Assembly: GCA_964580315.1 (NCBI GenBank)
Contig: CAZOKH010000047.1
Location: forward strand, 1-27,807
Source: CAZOKH01 sp964580315
Lineage (GTDB): Bacteria > Chloroflexota > Anaerolineae > Anaerolineales > Anaerolineaceae
DNA: 27,807 nt
Direction: 5' to 3'
Shown here: piece after piece, positions 13,099-21,519 of the stretch
How positions within the stretch are numbered: position 1 is the first letter of the stretch
Layout: the number at the start of each line of letters is the position of its first letter
Translations under genes and position numbers: made by a program
The notes under the pieces: generated by a model
What the model was told of the DNA's origin: nothing
The model's input: the letters and a program-made list of their open reading frames with translations, nothing else
Database searches by the model: none

Positions 13099-13851
13099 AT
13101 GAATCCTTCAAACAATGGAGGGAACAGCACTCAGACCCTGGCGGTGGAAGCTGTAGGAAAAAGCTTCGCAGGTTTACGTGCTCTGGATAATGTCAGTTTT
13201 AGCATGCAGCAGGGAGAAATCCTGGGGGTGATTGGCCCCAATGGTTCGGGTAAAACCACGTTGATCAATGTGATTACCGGGCTGCTGCCCGCGACTGATG
13301 GGAAGGTGAAAGTGTGCGGCGAAGAAATCACCAACCGTCCTTCTTACGAAGTGGCAAAAGCCGGTATTTCACGCACATTTCAAACCATTCGCCTGTTCCG
13401 TGAGTTGACTGTGTTTGAAAATGCTGAAGTGGCGGCCATCAGTGTGGGCGTTGGACGCAAAGAAGCCCGCGAACGCGCTGCTGCGGCATTGGACGTGATG
13501 GGAATTGGGCGCTGGGCAGACCAATCGGCAGGAGCGCTGCCTTACGGTCATGAACGTCGGGCTGAAATTGCACGCGCCCTGACCATGGCGCCAAAATTTT
13601 TGCTGCTGGATGAACCCGCGGCGGGTTTGAATGAAGACGAAAGCGATGAATTGCTGGCCATTTTGACCCCCTTACCGCAGAAGATGAATCTTGGGATGTT
13701 GATTGTGGAACATGACATGCGCCTGATCATGCGCCTGTGTCACCGCCTGCATGTGTTGAACTACGGTAAAACAATTGGCGAAGGGACCCCTGAAGAAATT
13801 CGCAAGATCCCGGCTGTCATTGAGGCTTACCTGGGTAAAAATCAAGCATAG
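13099..13851 (+). CDS. livG: LivG-like ABC transporter ATPase
   Basis: First of two cytoplasmic ATPases of the HAAT importer (250 aa). Walker A GPNGSGKTT at 46-54, Q-loop ISRTFQTIRLF, a signature ALPYGHERRAEIARAL that has the YG variant usual for LivG, Walker B FLLLDEPAAGLN and H-loop IVEHDM. The FQTIRLFRELTVFEN stretch is diagnostic for LivG over LivF. ATG 13099 is preceded by GGGAG at nine bases; the TTG at 13090 in frame is rejected. Its stop TAG overlaps the ribosome site of the next gene, so livG and livF are co-translated. Confidence 0.93.
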   Translation: MNPSNNGGNSTQTLAVEAVGKSFAGLRALDNVSFSMQQGEILGVIGPNGSGKTTLINVITGLLPATDGKVKVCGEEITNRPSYEVAKAGISRTFQTIRLFRELTVFENAEVAAISVGVGRKEARERAAAALDVMGIGRWADQSAGALPYGHERRAEIARALTMAPKFLLLDEPAAGLNEDESDELLAILTPLPQKMNLGMLIVEHDMRLIMRLCHRLHVLNYGKTIGEGTPEEIRKIPAVIEAYLGKNQA

Positions 13852-13860
13852 GAGCGAGAC

Positions 13861-14583
13861 GTGTTAGTTCTAAATAAAATTCATGCCCGCTACGGCGCGA
13901 TCACGGCGCTGCGCGGCATTTCTCTTAAAGTAGAAGAGGGTGAACTGGTGGCGTTGATCGGCGTGAACGGCGCTGGCAAATCAACCACCCTGTCCACGAT
14001 CGCCGGCGTGCTTAAACCTGTGCAGGGAGAAATCCAATTCCAGGGGCAGTCACTGGTGGGCAAATCGCCCGAACAGATCATTCGACTGGGAATTGCCATG
14101 GTGCCTGAAGGACGCGATATCTTCCCCAGCCTTACAGTGGAAGAAAACCTGCGCCTGGGCGCTTTTACCCGCAATAACCGCGCGGAATATAAGCAAGACC
14201 TGGATGAAATGTTTGAATTGTTTCCCATTTTGGGAAAACGAATCACTCAACCCGGCGGCACCCTTTCGGGCGGCGAGCAGCAGCAACTGGCCATCGCACG
14301 TGCGCTAATGTCGCATCCCAAGCTGTTGATGTTGGACGAACCTTCACTGGGGTTGGCGCCAGCTCTTGTTGATCAGATCTTTGAACTGGTGGTTAACCTG
14401 CACAAACGAGGGGTTACCATATTACTGGTTGAGCAGAATGTTGAACGCACATTGGATATTGCCGACCGCGCTTACCTGATGCGCACCGGCAAAATCGAAG
14501 ACGAAGGCACTCCGCAGCACCTGCGCGAGCGTGTTGATATTGAGGGCGTCTATCTGGGCGATCATAAGCCCAAAAAGGCGTAG
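13861..14583 (+). CDS. livF: LivF-like ABC transporter ATPase
   Basis: Second ATPase (240 aa) of the importer. Walker A GVNGAGKST, MVPEGRDIFPSLTVEENL (diagnostic for LivF), signature LSGGEQQQLAIARAL, Walker B LLMLDEPSLGLAP, and VEQNVE as the switch region. It starts with GTG at 13861, with AGGAG ending six bases before it and overlapping the livG stop. It would pair with LivG as a heterodimer under the LivH/LivM channel. Confidence 0.94.
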   Translation: MLVLNKIHARYGAITALRGISLKVEEGELVALIGVNGAGKSTTLSTIAGVLKPVQGEIQFQGQSLVGKSPEQIIRLGIAMVPEGRDIFPSLTVEENLRLGAFTRNNRAEYKQDLDEMFELFPILGKRITQPGGTLSGGEQQQLAIARALMSHPKLLMLDEPSLGLAPALVDQIFELVVNLHKRGVTILLVEQNVERTLDIADRAYLMRTGKIEDEGTPQHLRERVDIEGVYLGDHKPKKA

Positions 14584-14598
14584 AAGGAGGAAGCTGCC

Positions 14599-15492
14599 TT
14601 GTTTACACTGGACTTTGTTATTAATGCCATCAGCCTGGGGAGCTTATATGCCATCATCGCGTTGGGGCTGGTGATTGTGTATGGTATTTTGAAATTGGTC
14701 AACTATGCCTATGGCGAGTTGATTATGATTGCAGGCTATATGCTGTTCTTGCTGGGAAGCGCCGGAGTTTCCCCCTGGATTGTTCTTGGAATTTCGGCGG
14801 TGTTTGCGGCTACCATGGTCAGTTATTTGACCGAGCTGGTGGCGTTCCGCCCAGTGCGCACCAAATCGATGACCGCGATTTTGGTCACATCTTTTGCTGT
14901 GAGCACCTTATTGCAGAACCTGGTCTTATTAATCGTCTCGCCCCGCTCCCGCGCGGTTCCATTGCCTGATTTATTCTCGAAGAGCGTCAACATCCTGGGA
15001 TCGGATGTCTCGATGCGCAATATTTTGACCATCGTGATCAGCCTGGCGCTGCTGGGAGGGCTTTCTTTGTTGATGAAACGCACTGTGCTTGGAATTGCCA
15101 TGCGCGCGGCGGCGGAGAACTTCACCATGACGCGCATGCTGGGTGTGCCGGCTAACATGGTTATTTCAGTGGCGTTTATTCTCAGCGGTTTCCTGGCGGG
15201 TGTGGTTGCACTGTTCTGGGTGGGCCGCTCCGCGTCGGTGACGCCCACCATTGGCACAGCCCCGTTGTTGATTGCTTTTGTGGCCTGTGTGATCGGCGGT
15301 ATGAACAGCCTGACCGGAGCTGTGGTGGGTGGCTACATCTACGGCATCATTTTCAGCCTGCTCAGCCTGTTTTTGCCGCAATCGCTGCTGGACTATCGTG
15401 ACGCGTTTATGTTTGCGATTGTGATCTTAATCCTCCTGTTCAAACCCGAAGGTTTGGTGAAAGGTGGATATGTACCGGAGCGCGTCGGATGA
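14599..15492 (+). CDS. livH: LivH-like ABC transporter permease
   Basis: Membrane subunit (297 aa) with about eight hydrophobic helices. The N-terminus INAISLGSLYAIIALGLVIVYGILKLVNYAYGELIMIAGY is the LivH hallmark (quoted here only as positions about 8-50: INAISLGSLYA and NYAYGEL). The ATPase-docking loop is near AMRAAAENFTMTRMLGV at about 167-183. The start is a TTG at 14599 with AGGAGG eight bases upstream. Its stop overlaps the livM start as ATGA. Confidence 0.93.
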   Translation: MFTLDFVINAISLGSLYAIIALGLVIVYGILKLVNYAYGELIMIAGYMLFLLGSAGVSPWIVLGISAVFAATMVSYLTELVAFRPVRTKSMTAILVTSFAVSTLLQNLVLLIVSPRSRAVPLPDLFSKSVNILGSDVSMRNILTIVISLALLGGLSLLMKRTVLGIAMRAAAENFTMTRMLGVPANMVISVAFILSGFLAGVVALFWVGRSASVTPTIGTAPLLIAFVACVIGGMNSLTGAVVGGYIYGIIFSLLSLFLPQSLLDYRDAFMFAIVILILLFKPEGLVKGGYVPERVG

Positions 15493-16556
15493 AAACAAAT
15501 CAATCCATTTCCAAATTTATTAAAGATCATTCCACGCTGTTCATCCTGATCATTCCGCTGCTGGTGGCGGCAGTTGCCACCCATTTTGCGGGCGGACTGG
15601 TGTTGCAGCGCGTCATTACCACCCTGTTCATCAACCTGATTTTGGTGCTGGGGTTACAGGTGTTTATGGGTAATTCGGGTATTTTGTCATTCAGCCACAT
15701 TGGTTTCATGGGAATTGGCGCCTATGCTTCGGTGCTGTTTTCCATGTCGCCGCAGGCAAAAATGGCAGCGCTGCCTGATCTTTATCCCATCTTGCAGAAT
15801 GTTCAACTGCCATTTGTGATGGCGCTTCTGGTTGGCGCTTTGATTGCCGCCCTGGTGGGGGCTGTGCTGGGTTACCCGCTGATGCGCCTGTCAGACGCCG
15901 CGGCGGTGATCACCATGTTCGGTATGCTGGTGATCATCCACGTGGTGCTGGTGCACTGGAGCCAGGTGACCAACGGTCCGCGCACGCTGTTTGGCGTTGA
16001 CTACCTGACCACGCTGTGGATTGCGGTGATCTTTGGCCTCCTGGCAATTGTGCTGGCTTACTGGTTCCGAGAATCACCGCTTGGGTTAAAACTGCGCGCT
16101 TCACGTGATGACCGTTATGCCGCCGGTTCCATCGGCATCAACATTGTCACCGTGCGCTGGCTGGGCTTCATTTTGAGCGCATTCATTGCCGGGTTTGCCG
16201 GCGGCCTGTGGGCGCACTTCATCACCTCGTTTTCTCCCTCGGCTTTCTACCTGGCGGAGACGTTCACCATTTTAGCCATGCTGGTGGTGGGCGGAACCGG
16301 CAGTGTGACCGGCGCTGTGGTCGGCACGGTGGCGGTGACCCTGGCACGTGAAGGCTTGCGTGCCCTGGAAAACGGCATCAACTCATCAGGCGCGGTTTCG
16401 ATTGAGGTGTTCGGCCTGACCGAGGTGGCGCTGTCGGTGTTCCTGATCCTGGTGCTCATTTTGCGCCCGGGCGGCATTTTTGGCAGCCATGAGATTCAAT
16501 GGGGCAAAAAACAAATGCTGCCGGTGGAAGAAAACGGCAACGGAAACGGACAATAG
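15489..16556 (+). CDS. livM: LivM-like ABC transporter permease
   Basis: Second channel subunit (355 aa) with about nine hydrophobic helices. GNSGILSFSHIGFMGIGAYAS near 57-77 is the LivM signature, followed by the docking segment KLRASRDDRYAAGSIGINI near 200-218. The late segment MLVVGGTGSVTGAVVGT is also typical. ATG 15489 overlaps the livH stop (ATGA), so translation is coupled. The C-terminus is a short polar tail rich in Gly and Asn. Confidence 0.93.
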   Translation: MKTNQSISKFIKDHSTLFILIIPLLVAAVATHFAGGLVLQRVITTLFINLILVLGLQVFMGNSGILSFSHIGFMGIGAYASVLFSMSPQAKMAALPDLYPILQNVQLPFVMALLVGALIAALVGAVLGYPLMRLSDAAAVITMFGMLVIIHVVLVHWSQVTNGPRTLFGVDYLTTLWIAVIFGLLAIVLAYWFRESPLGLKLRASRDDRYAAGSIGINIVTVRWLGFILSAFIAGFAGGLWAHFITSFSPSAFYLAETFTILAMLVVGGTGSVTGAVVGTVAVTLAREGLRALENGINSSGAVSIEVFGLTEVALSVFLILVLILRPGGIFGSHEIQWGKKQMLPVEENGNGNGQ

Positions 16557-16576
16557 ATAACTAAGGAGAAGCGCTG

Positions 16577-17875
16577 ATGTGTGATACCTTTGCTGCACTG
16601 CCCAATGCCACGCGCGACGGCAATGTGTTGTTTGCCAAAAGCGCTGATTGCGAAATTAATGAAGCCAATGCGCTGGTGCGCATCCCTGCCCGGCGGCATG
16701 CCGCCGGTGAGAGCGTGCGCATCACCCACCTGGTAATTCCGCAGGCGCAGCAAACGCATGAAGTGCTTTTGACCAAAGCTTTTTGGACTTATGGTTGTGA
16801 AATTGGCATCAATGAGTTCGGCCTGGCGATGGGCGAAGAAGCGGTGTTCACGCGCGAGATGGCAGCCGAAAGCCTCAACGGCATCATTGGCCCTGACCTG
16901 ATGCGCATTGGCCTGGAACGGGCGCATAACTGCCGCGAAGCCATTGAGATTATGACCGCCTTGCTGGAAGAATTTGGCCAGGGCGGCAGCGCCGAGTTGA
17001 AAGGCAATTCGCATTTTGACAGCAGCTACCTGATGGCGGATGCCAGCGAAGCGTATATCCTGGAAACTGCCGGTCGCAAATGGGCGGTGCGGCAAATCGA
17101 ATCAATCGGCTCAATTTCCAACATGCTGGGCATTCACCGCGACTGGCAGCGCTGTTCAGAAAGCAGCACTCCCGGCAGCCTGGACTGGGCGGAAACCTTT
17201 GCCATCCCAGAAGTGCCACCCACGCTGGGGTCGCCGCTGCGCCAGCAGGTGAGCTACGGTATGCTTGACCGGGCGCGCGGCAGCATCAACGTGCGCACCA
17301 TGTTCGACATCATGCGTCATCACAGTGATGGTTATGACCCGGCCAAAGAACCGGTGCACTGCAACATTTGTGTGCATGCCGGCCCGCAAGAGACGCGCTG
17401 GTGGCAGGCTGACGGTGTGATGGTGACCGATGTGGACGAAAATGGCGTGATGGCGTGGGCAACCGGCACCTCGGGCACCTGCCTTTCCATTTTTAAGCCG
17501 GTGTTTTTAGGCATGGATCTGCCGAATATTGGGCCGCTGCCCACCGAAACTTTTGACCCCGCCTCGCTGTGGTGGAAGCACGAATTGCTGCACCGCCGCG
17601 CGATGGCCGATTTTGACAACCTGATGCCTGAAATCCGAAAGGATTTTGACGCACTGGAAGCCGCATTCCTGGCGGAAGCCGCCAGCGTGAAACGCGGTTC
17701 AACGTCTGAAAAGAAAGATTTTATGGATGACTGCTTCCAGCGCGCCATGCAGGCCACCGAGGTGTGGATTGCCCGCCTGCGGGCGCGCAGCGACCTGAAG
17801 TTTGCCGATGCGGCATACGGCGCCATGTGGAAGCGTTTTAATTCTGAAGCTGGACTGGTTGGCTTACCCGAATAA
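16577..17875 (+). CDS. C69/secernin-like Ntn hydrolase
   Basis: A 432-aa Ntn-fold hydrolase related to peptidase family C69 and secernins. It begins MCDTFAALPNAT: after Met removal Cys2 becomes the catalytic N-terminal nucleophile. Further family features are NVLFAKSADCE near 16-26, YGCEIGINEFGLAMGEEAVFTRE near 72-95 and DSSYLMADASEAYILETAGRKWA near 150-172. No signal peptide, so cytoplasmic. It likely cleaves an amide or dipeptide bond; the exact substrate is not known. An AAGGAG site eight bases before the ATG and a 20-base gap after livM place it in the importer operon, suggesting that it processes the imported compound. Confidence 0.85.
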   Translation: MCDTFAALPNATRDGNVLFAKSADCEINEANALVRIPARRHAAGESVRITHLVIPQAQQTHEVLLTKAFWTYGCEIGINEFGLAMGEEAVFTREMAAESLNGIIGPDLMRIGLERAHNCREAIEIMTALLEEFGQGGSAELKGNSHFDSSYLMADASEAYILETAGRKWAVRQIESIGSISNMLGIHRDWQRCSESSTPGSLDWAETFAIPEVPPTLGSPLRQQVSYGMLDRARGSINVRTMFDIMRHHSDGYDPAKEPVHCNICVHAGPQETRWWQADGVMVTDVDENGVMAWATGTSGTCLSIFKPVFLGMDLPNIGPLPTETFDPASLWWKHELLHRRAMADFDNLMPEIRKDFDALEAAFLAEAASVKRGSTSEKKDFMDDCFQRAMQATEVWIARLRARSDLKFADAAYGAMWKRFNSEAGLVGLPE

Positions 17876-17903
17876 CCCTTTCATTTCAACTGGAGGTGAA
17901 AAG

Positions 17904-18806
17904 ATGGCAACAAAAATCAGCAGAAAACAAGTTTTTTATGCATTTAGCCCTGAGCTTGAGCCTGTGGCGCATGTGAAACAGGGCGAAGAAGTGGTGTTGG
18001 AAACGCACGACTGCTTTGAAGGGCAATTGCAAAGCGAGAATGACCTGATTGACAAACTGGATTGGAACCATGTTAACCCTGCCACGGGGCCGGTTTTTAT
18101 CGAAGGAACCAAACCGGGCGATGTTTTGCGGGTTGATTTGCTGAAAGTGGATGTGGATAAAAAATCCACCATGGTCACCATTCCGGGCGAAGGCGCTGTG
18201 GGCGACATGATTACCCAAATGGAAACCGCCGTGCTCAAACTGGAAGGCGACGAGGTGGTGTTCAAGAACAAGATTCGCATTCCCAAGAAGCCCATGATTG
18301 GTGTGATTGGCGTGGCGCCAGCCAGCGGTTCGGTGCCCAACGGCACACCGGGTGCGCACGGCGGAAACATGGACTGCACTCTGGTGGGTGAAGGCGCCAG
18401 CCTGTTCTTCACGGTGGGCGTTGAAGGTGCGCTGTTCGGCGCAGGCGACTTCCACGCGGTGATGGGCGACGGCGAGATTGTGGTGTGCGGCGCTGAAACC
18501 CCCGGCGAGGTGCGCTTTAAAGCCCAGGTGGTGAACGAGTTGAAGGGGCTGCCCACGCCGTTTTTGAAAAACAAAGACATGGTGGCGGCCATTTGCTCGG
18601 CGCCCACCATTGACGAGGCGACCAATGACGCCATTCACAACATGGCAAAGTTCCTGACCGAATTTGTTAAAATTCCCATGAACGACGCCGGCATGCTGAT
18701 GAGCCTGGTGGGCGAGTTGAAATTCTGCCAGGTGGTGGACCCCGAAAAGACCATCCGCTTTGAGTTTCCCGTTTCCGTGCTGGAGAAGTACGGGTATCAG
18801 ATTTAG
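17904..18806 (+). CDS. Acetamidase/formamidase family protein
   Basis: A 300-aa member of the FmdA/AmdA acetamidase/formamidase family, hydrolysing short amides to ammonia and the acid. Visible family segments: ETHDCFEGQ near 32-40, NPATGPVFIEGTKPGDVLRVDLL near 57-79, GVIGVAPA and GTPGAHGGNMDC near 133-157, and the FHAVMGDGEIVVCGAE stretch near 188-203. A GGAGGTGA ribosome site ends four bases before ATG 17904; the open frame back to 17802 overlaps the upstream gene and is rejected. It is the last gene of the importer operon. Some related amidases act on larger amides, so formamide or acetamide as substrate is only a guess. Confidence 0.9.
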   Translation: MATKISRKQVFYAFSPELEPVAHVKQGEEVVLETHDCFEGQLQSENDLIDKLDWNHVNPATGPVFIEGTKPGDVLRVDLLKVDVDKKSTMVTIPGEGAVGDMITQMETAVLKLEGDEVVFKNKIRIPKKPMIGVIGVAPASGSVPNGTPGAHGGNMDCTLVGEGASLFFTVGVEGALFGAGDFHAVMGDGEIVVCGAETPGEVRFKAQVVNELKGLPTPFLKNKDMVAAICSAPTIDEATNDAIHNMAKFLTEFVKIPMNDAGMLMSLVGELKFCQVVDPEKTIRFEFPVSVLEKYGYQI

Positions 18807-18825
18807 ACTGATTTTCGACAAATCG

Positions 18826-18899
18826 AAACCACAGATGGACATGGATTAACACAGATAATTTGTGTGAATCACAGTTCATCTGTGGTTTTTCTTTTTTTC
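18826..18899 (+). repeat. CACAGAT palindromic repeat, copy 1, with terminator
   Basis: AAACCACAGATG (18826-18837) pairs perfectly with CATCTGTGGTTT (18877-18888). Inside, GATT-A-ACACA (18844-18853) pairs with TGTGT-G-AATC (18861-18870). A T-rich tail (18885-18899) follows, so it can terminate the amidase operon. A second copy is at 20388-20465. Dispersed repeats with this CACAGAT wording are known in several bacterial genomes. Confidence 0.88.
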
Positions 18900-18932
18900 T
18901 TGTTGTGGCGGGGAATGCTGGTTACTTATGAT

Positions 18933-18938
18933 ATAATC
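18933..18938 (+). promoter_or_regulatory. Possible -10 of helicase gene
   Basis: A perfect TATAAT, inside a 15-bp string (18931-18945) identical to 8198-8212 in the arsR-like promoter. No convincing -35 lies 16-18 bases upstream. Confidence 0.4.
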
Positions 18939-18982
18939 ATATTCGCTTTTTAAAATAAACTTTTTGCACTTTGATTAAAACC

Positions 18983-19048
18983 AGCGCGTGTGCGCTTTCT
19001 CTCGATAGCGAAGCTATCTTCTCATCGTGCTGAAAAATATATTTCAGC
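18983..19048 (+). promoter_or_regulatory. Structured 5' leader of helicase mRNA
   Basis: Three perfect hairpins in a row: AGCGC/GCGCT (18983-18996, GTGT loop), GATAGC/GCTATC (19004-19018, GAA loop) and GCTGAAA/TTTCAGC (19029-19048, six-base loop). With the TATAAT at 18933 the leader would be about 180 bases, reminiscent of the long leaders of cold-induced RNA helicase genes. No T run follows, so it is not a terminator. Confidence 0.5.
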
Positions 19049-19126
19049 AGTCGCCGTTGTGGACTCCTTGTGAGCTTGCTCAATTTTTATATCCCTCGCT
19101 TGACTTCTGAAGACAAGGAAATTTAA

Positions 19127-20365
19127 GTGAATTTTTGTGAATTTAACCTGGATTCGCGCCTGCAGGCGGGAATCACACGTGCTGGATACAGCATTCCAAC
19201 GCCCATTCAAATGGCTGCCATTCCTGCGGCCGTTACTGGAAAAGATTTAATTGGTACGGCTCAGACCGGAACTGGAAAAACGGCGGCTTTTGTGCTGCCA
19301 ATACTCAACCGATTGATGGATGGGACGCGCAACCGCACCCGCGCTTTGATTGTGACACCCACCCGCGAACTGGCCGAGCAGATCCATGAAAACATTCGCA
19401 TGTTGAGTGCGCGCACCAATATTCGCAGCGCCACCATCTACGGCGGGGTTGGTTCAGCCCCGCAGATCAAGGCGCTGCAAAGCGGCGTTGAGGTGTTGGT
19501 GGCATGCCCGGGACGCCTGCTGGATTTGATTCAGCAAGGTTATGCACGGCTGGGGAGTGTGGATGTGCTGGTGCTGGATGAGGCAGACCGTATGCTGGAC
19601 ATGGGTTTTCTGCCCGACGTGAAACGCCTGATCAAGGCGCTGCCGGCGCAGCGCCAGACCATGCTGTTCTCAGCTACTTTTCCGAAGGAAATTGAAGAAC
19701 TGGCTGCCCAAACGCTGACCAATCCGCAGCGTATTGCGGTTGGATTGAGCTGCCCGGCGCGCACGGTGAGCCATGCGCTCTACCCGGTTCCGCAGCACCT
19801 GAAAACCGCCCTGCTGTTGAAGCTGCTGAAAAAGACCACTACGGGCTCTGTGCTGGTTTTTACCCGCACCAAGCACCGCGCCCGACGGGTGGCAGACCAG
19901 ATCGCGCGCTCTGGTTACAAGGTGACCAGCCTGCACAGCGACCGCACCCAGGGGCAGCGCCAATCGGCGCTCAAGGGATTTAAGAATGGTTTATACCAGG
20001 TGATGGTAGCCACCGATATCGCTGCGCGTGGGTTGGATGTGGAAAGCATTTCGCATGTGATTAATTATGATATGCCGGACACCGCCGATGCTTACATTCA
20101 CCGCATTGGGCGCACCGGGCGCGCCGAGCGCAGCGGCGATGCTTTCACCCTGGTCACCCCGGAAGATGAAAGCATGGTGCGAACGTTGGAGAAGGTGATG
20201 CGCCACCGGCTGCCGCAGGAGAAACTGGCTGACTTCGACTATCATGCGCCGCCGGTTAGGACCATACCGGAGAAAACCGCACCTGTCAAAACAAACCTGT
20301 TGAAGAAAACCGCGGAGCGCCGCGCTCCATCTGCGCCGCGGGCGTCGTCATTTAGACGAAGTTAA
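19127..20365 (+). CDS. DEAD-box RNA helicase
   Basis: An ATP-dependent RNA helicase (412 aa) acting on structured RNA in ribosome assembly or mRNA decay. Motifs in order: Q motif (FNLDSRLQAGITRAGYSIPTPIQ near 6-28), I AQTGTGKT at 45-52, Ia PTRELAEQ, Ib PGRLLDL, II DEAD at 151-154, III SAT at 183-185, IV VLVFTRTK, V ATDIAARGLDV and VI HRIGRTGRAER. After about residue 370 there is only a short basic tail ending RRS, so it is of the compact RhlE type. GTG 19127 is supported by AAGGAA six bases upstream and by the Q motif starting right after it. It is monocistronic and flanked on both sides by CACAGAT repeats. Confidence 0.95.
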   Translation: MNFCEFNLDSRLQAGITRAGYSIPTPIQMAAIPAAVTGKDLIGTAQTGTGKTAAFVLPILNRLMDGTRNRTRALIVTPTRELAEQIHENIRMLSARTNIRSATIYGGVGSAPQIKALQSGVEVLVACPGRLLDLIQQGYARLGSVDVLVLDEADRMLDMGFLPDVKRLIKALPAQRQTMLFSATFPKEIEELAAQTLTNPQRIAVGLSCPARTVSHALYPVPQHLKTALLLKLLKKTTTGSVLVFTRTKHRARRVADQIARSGYKVTSLHSDRTQGQRQSALKGFKNGLYQVMVATDIAARGLDVESISHVINYDMPDTADAYIHRIGRTGRAERSGDAFTLVTPEDESMVRTLEKVMRHRLPQEKLADFDYHAPPVRTIPEKTAPVKTNLLKKTAERRAPSAPRASSFRRS

Positions 20366-20387
20366 ATTTCAGGCCTTTTCAAACAGT

Positions 20388-20465
20388 AACCACAGATCAA
20401 CCCAGATGGACACAGATGAAGTTAATATTCTGTGTTGATCCGGGTACATCTGTGGTTGTTTTTTT
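20388..20465 (+). repeat. CACAGAT palindromic repeat, copy 2, with terminator
   Basis: AACCACAGAT (20388-20397) pairs with ATCTGTGGTT (20448-20457); internally ACACAGA (20410-20416) pairs with TCTGTGT (20429-20435). A run of seven T (20459-20465) follows, making a good terminator for the helicase and reaching the stop codon of the convergent GH5 gene. Arms and inner sequence resemble copy 1. Confidence 0.88.
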
Positions 20466-21519
20466 AAGGAATCAGGGATTGCAGCAAGTTGGCATCCCAA
20501 CTTTGCTGCTGGCTATCATAAACGCCAAAATCGGAGCAGAACTGCCAGTAGAGCCAGGGAATATTGCGCTTTTCAGCCTGGCGCGCCACGAATGCCGTCC
20601 AGCGTTGGCGCGAGACGGGGTCAGCGGTGATGATGGAGCCAAACTCGCCCAGCAGCAGGGGAACCTGTCGCCGGGCTGACCAGGCAGCGGCGCGGTCGAG
20701 GCGCTCTTCAATGGCTCGTTTTTCTGCTTCTGATTCATTCCAGGTCGTGCCCATCCATTTGTCTGAACCGTTCACCCAGGATGCGCCCTGGTGGGTGAAT
20801 TCAAAGGGTTCGTAAAAATGAAAGGTGACAATCAGGTGGTTGTCATCGGGAAGCTGCAAGGCGTCCAGGGCGGAGATGCTGTTGTAATCGGCGCTGCCGA
20901 TAATGAGAATGCGCTGCGGGTTGCTGCGGCGAATGAGAGGTACAACCTCGGCAATGAGGGCATTCCAGGCAGCGGCATCCAAATTCTTCACAGGTTCGTT
21001 CAAAATTTCAAAATAGAGATTCTCCGGCGCGTCCTGGTAATGCCCGGCCAGTTGCTGCCAGATGGCCAGAAAACGCTGACGCTGACCGGCAGGATCGTCC
21101 ATGATTTCTTCGTAATGATGCAGGTCCAAGATGACGACCAGCCCTGCATCCAGGGCTTGCTGGATTGTGTCATCTGTCAGAGCCAGGAAGGTTGGATCAA
21201 GGGTGTAGGGCGGGTTTTGAGCGGCATGGGCTGAAAAACGCACCGGCAGCCGCACGCTGTCAAAGCCAGCCGAGCGGATGGCTTCAAAATAGTGCGGTTG
21301 GATGGTTACGCCCCATTCTCCAGGGGCGGGGGCATCGAGCGCATTGCCCAGGTTGATGCCGCGCTGCACGGAGAGATTACCAAATGCCTGCGGGGTGGGC
21401 GTGGCAGTGTTTGAGGCAAGCGGGGTGGGAAGGTCTATTGGCATGGGATTAGCGCAGTTGCTGAAGCAAAATGCTAATGATGACGCCAGGATGCAGGAAA
21501 TGATGCTGTTCTTTTTCAT
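20464..21519 (-). CDS. GH5-family glycoside hydrolase (endoglucanase-like)
   Basis: A secreted (alpha/beta)8 retaining hydrolase of 351 aa. A signal peptide (about 1-22, possibly a lipoprotein with Cys18 or Cys22, though neither has an ideal lipobox) is followed by a Pro/Thr linker and the catalytic domain from about 45. Catalytic residues: acid/base Glu175 in FEILNEPV and nucleophile Glu292 in LLLGEFGS. Substrate-site motifs are RGINLGNALD, VRLPVRF, LDLHHY and WLYWQF. Family 5 members cut beta-glucans or mannans. ATG 21519 overlaps the stop of the upstream synthase gene (ATGA), so the two are coupled. It probably trims or releases the nascent glucan, as GH8 BcsZ does in cellulose operons. 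The frame extends nine codons upstream, but this start begins at the signal peptide. Confidence 0.92.
   Translation of the reverse strand: MKKNSIISCILASSLAFCFSNCANPMPIDLPTPLASNTATPTPQAFGNLSVQRGINLGNALDAPAPGEWGVTIQPHYFEAIRSAGFDSVRLPVRFSAHAAQNPPYTLDPTFLALTDDTIQQALDAGLVVILDLHHYEEIMDDPAGQRQRFLAIWQQLAGHYQDAPENLYFEILNEPVKNLDAAAWNALIAEVVPLIRRSNPQRILIIGSADYNSISALDALQLPDDNHLIVTFHFYEPFEFTHQGASWVNGSDKWMGTTWNESEAEKRAIEERLDRAAAWSARRQVPLLLGEFGSIITADPVSRQRWTAFVARQAEKRNIPWLYWQFCSDFGVYDSQQQSWDANLLQSLIP

Larger units (their letters stand above)
18807..19126. other. Intergenic region before helicase (320 bp)
   Basis: No coding sequence. It holds a palindromic repeat/terminator (18826-18899), a TATAAT element (18933-18938) and a long structured leader (about 18945-19126) with three perfect small hairpins. 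These are entered separately. Confidence 0.8.

Noticed and set aside
16496..17095. Antisense frame of about 200 codons over the livM/C69 junction
   Set aside because: The sense genes have clear ribosome sites and family motifs, and the antisense product shows none.
18826..20465. The two CACAGAT repeats as a CRISPR array or composite transposon
   Set aside because: There are only two copies, 1.5 kb apart, with a housekeeping-type helicase between them, no regular spacers, and no transposase or cas gene.
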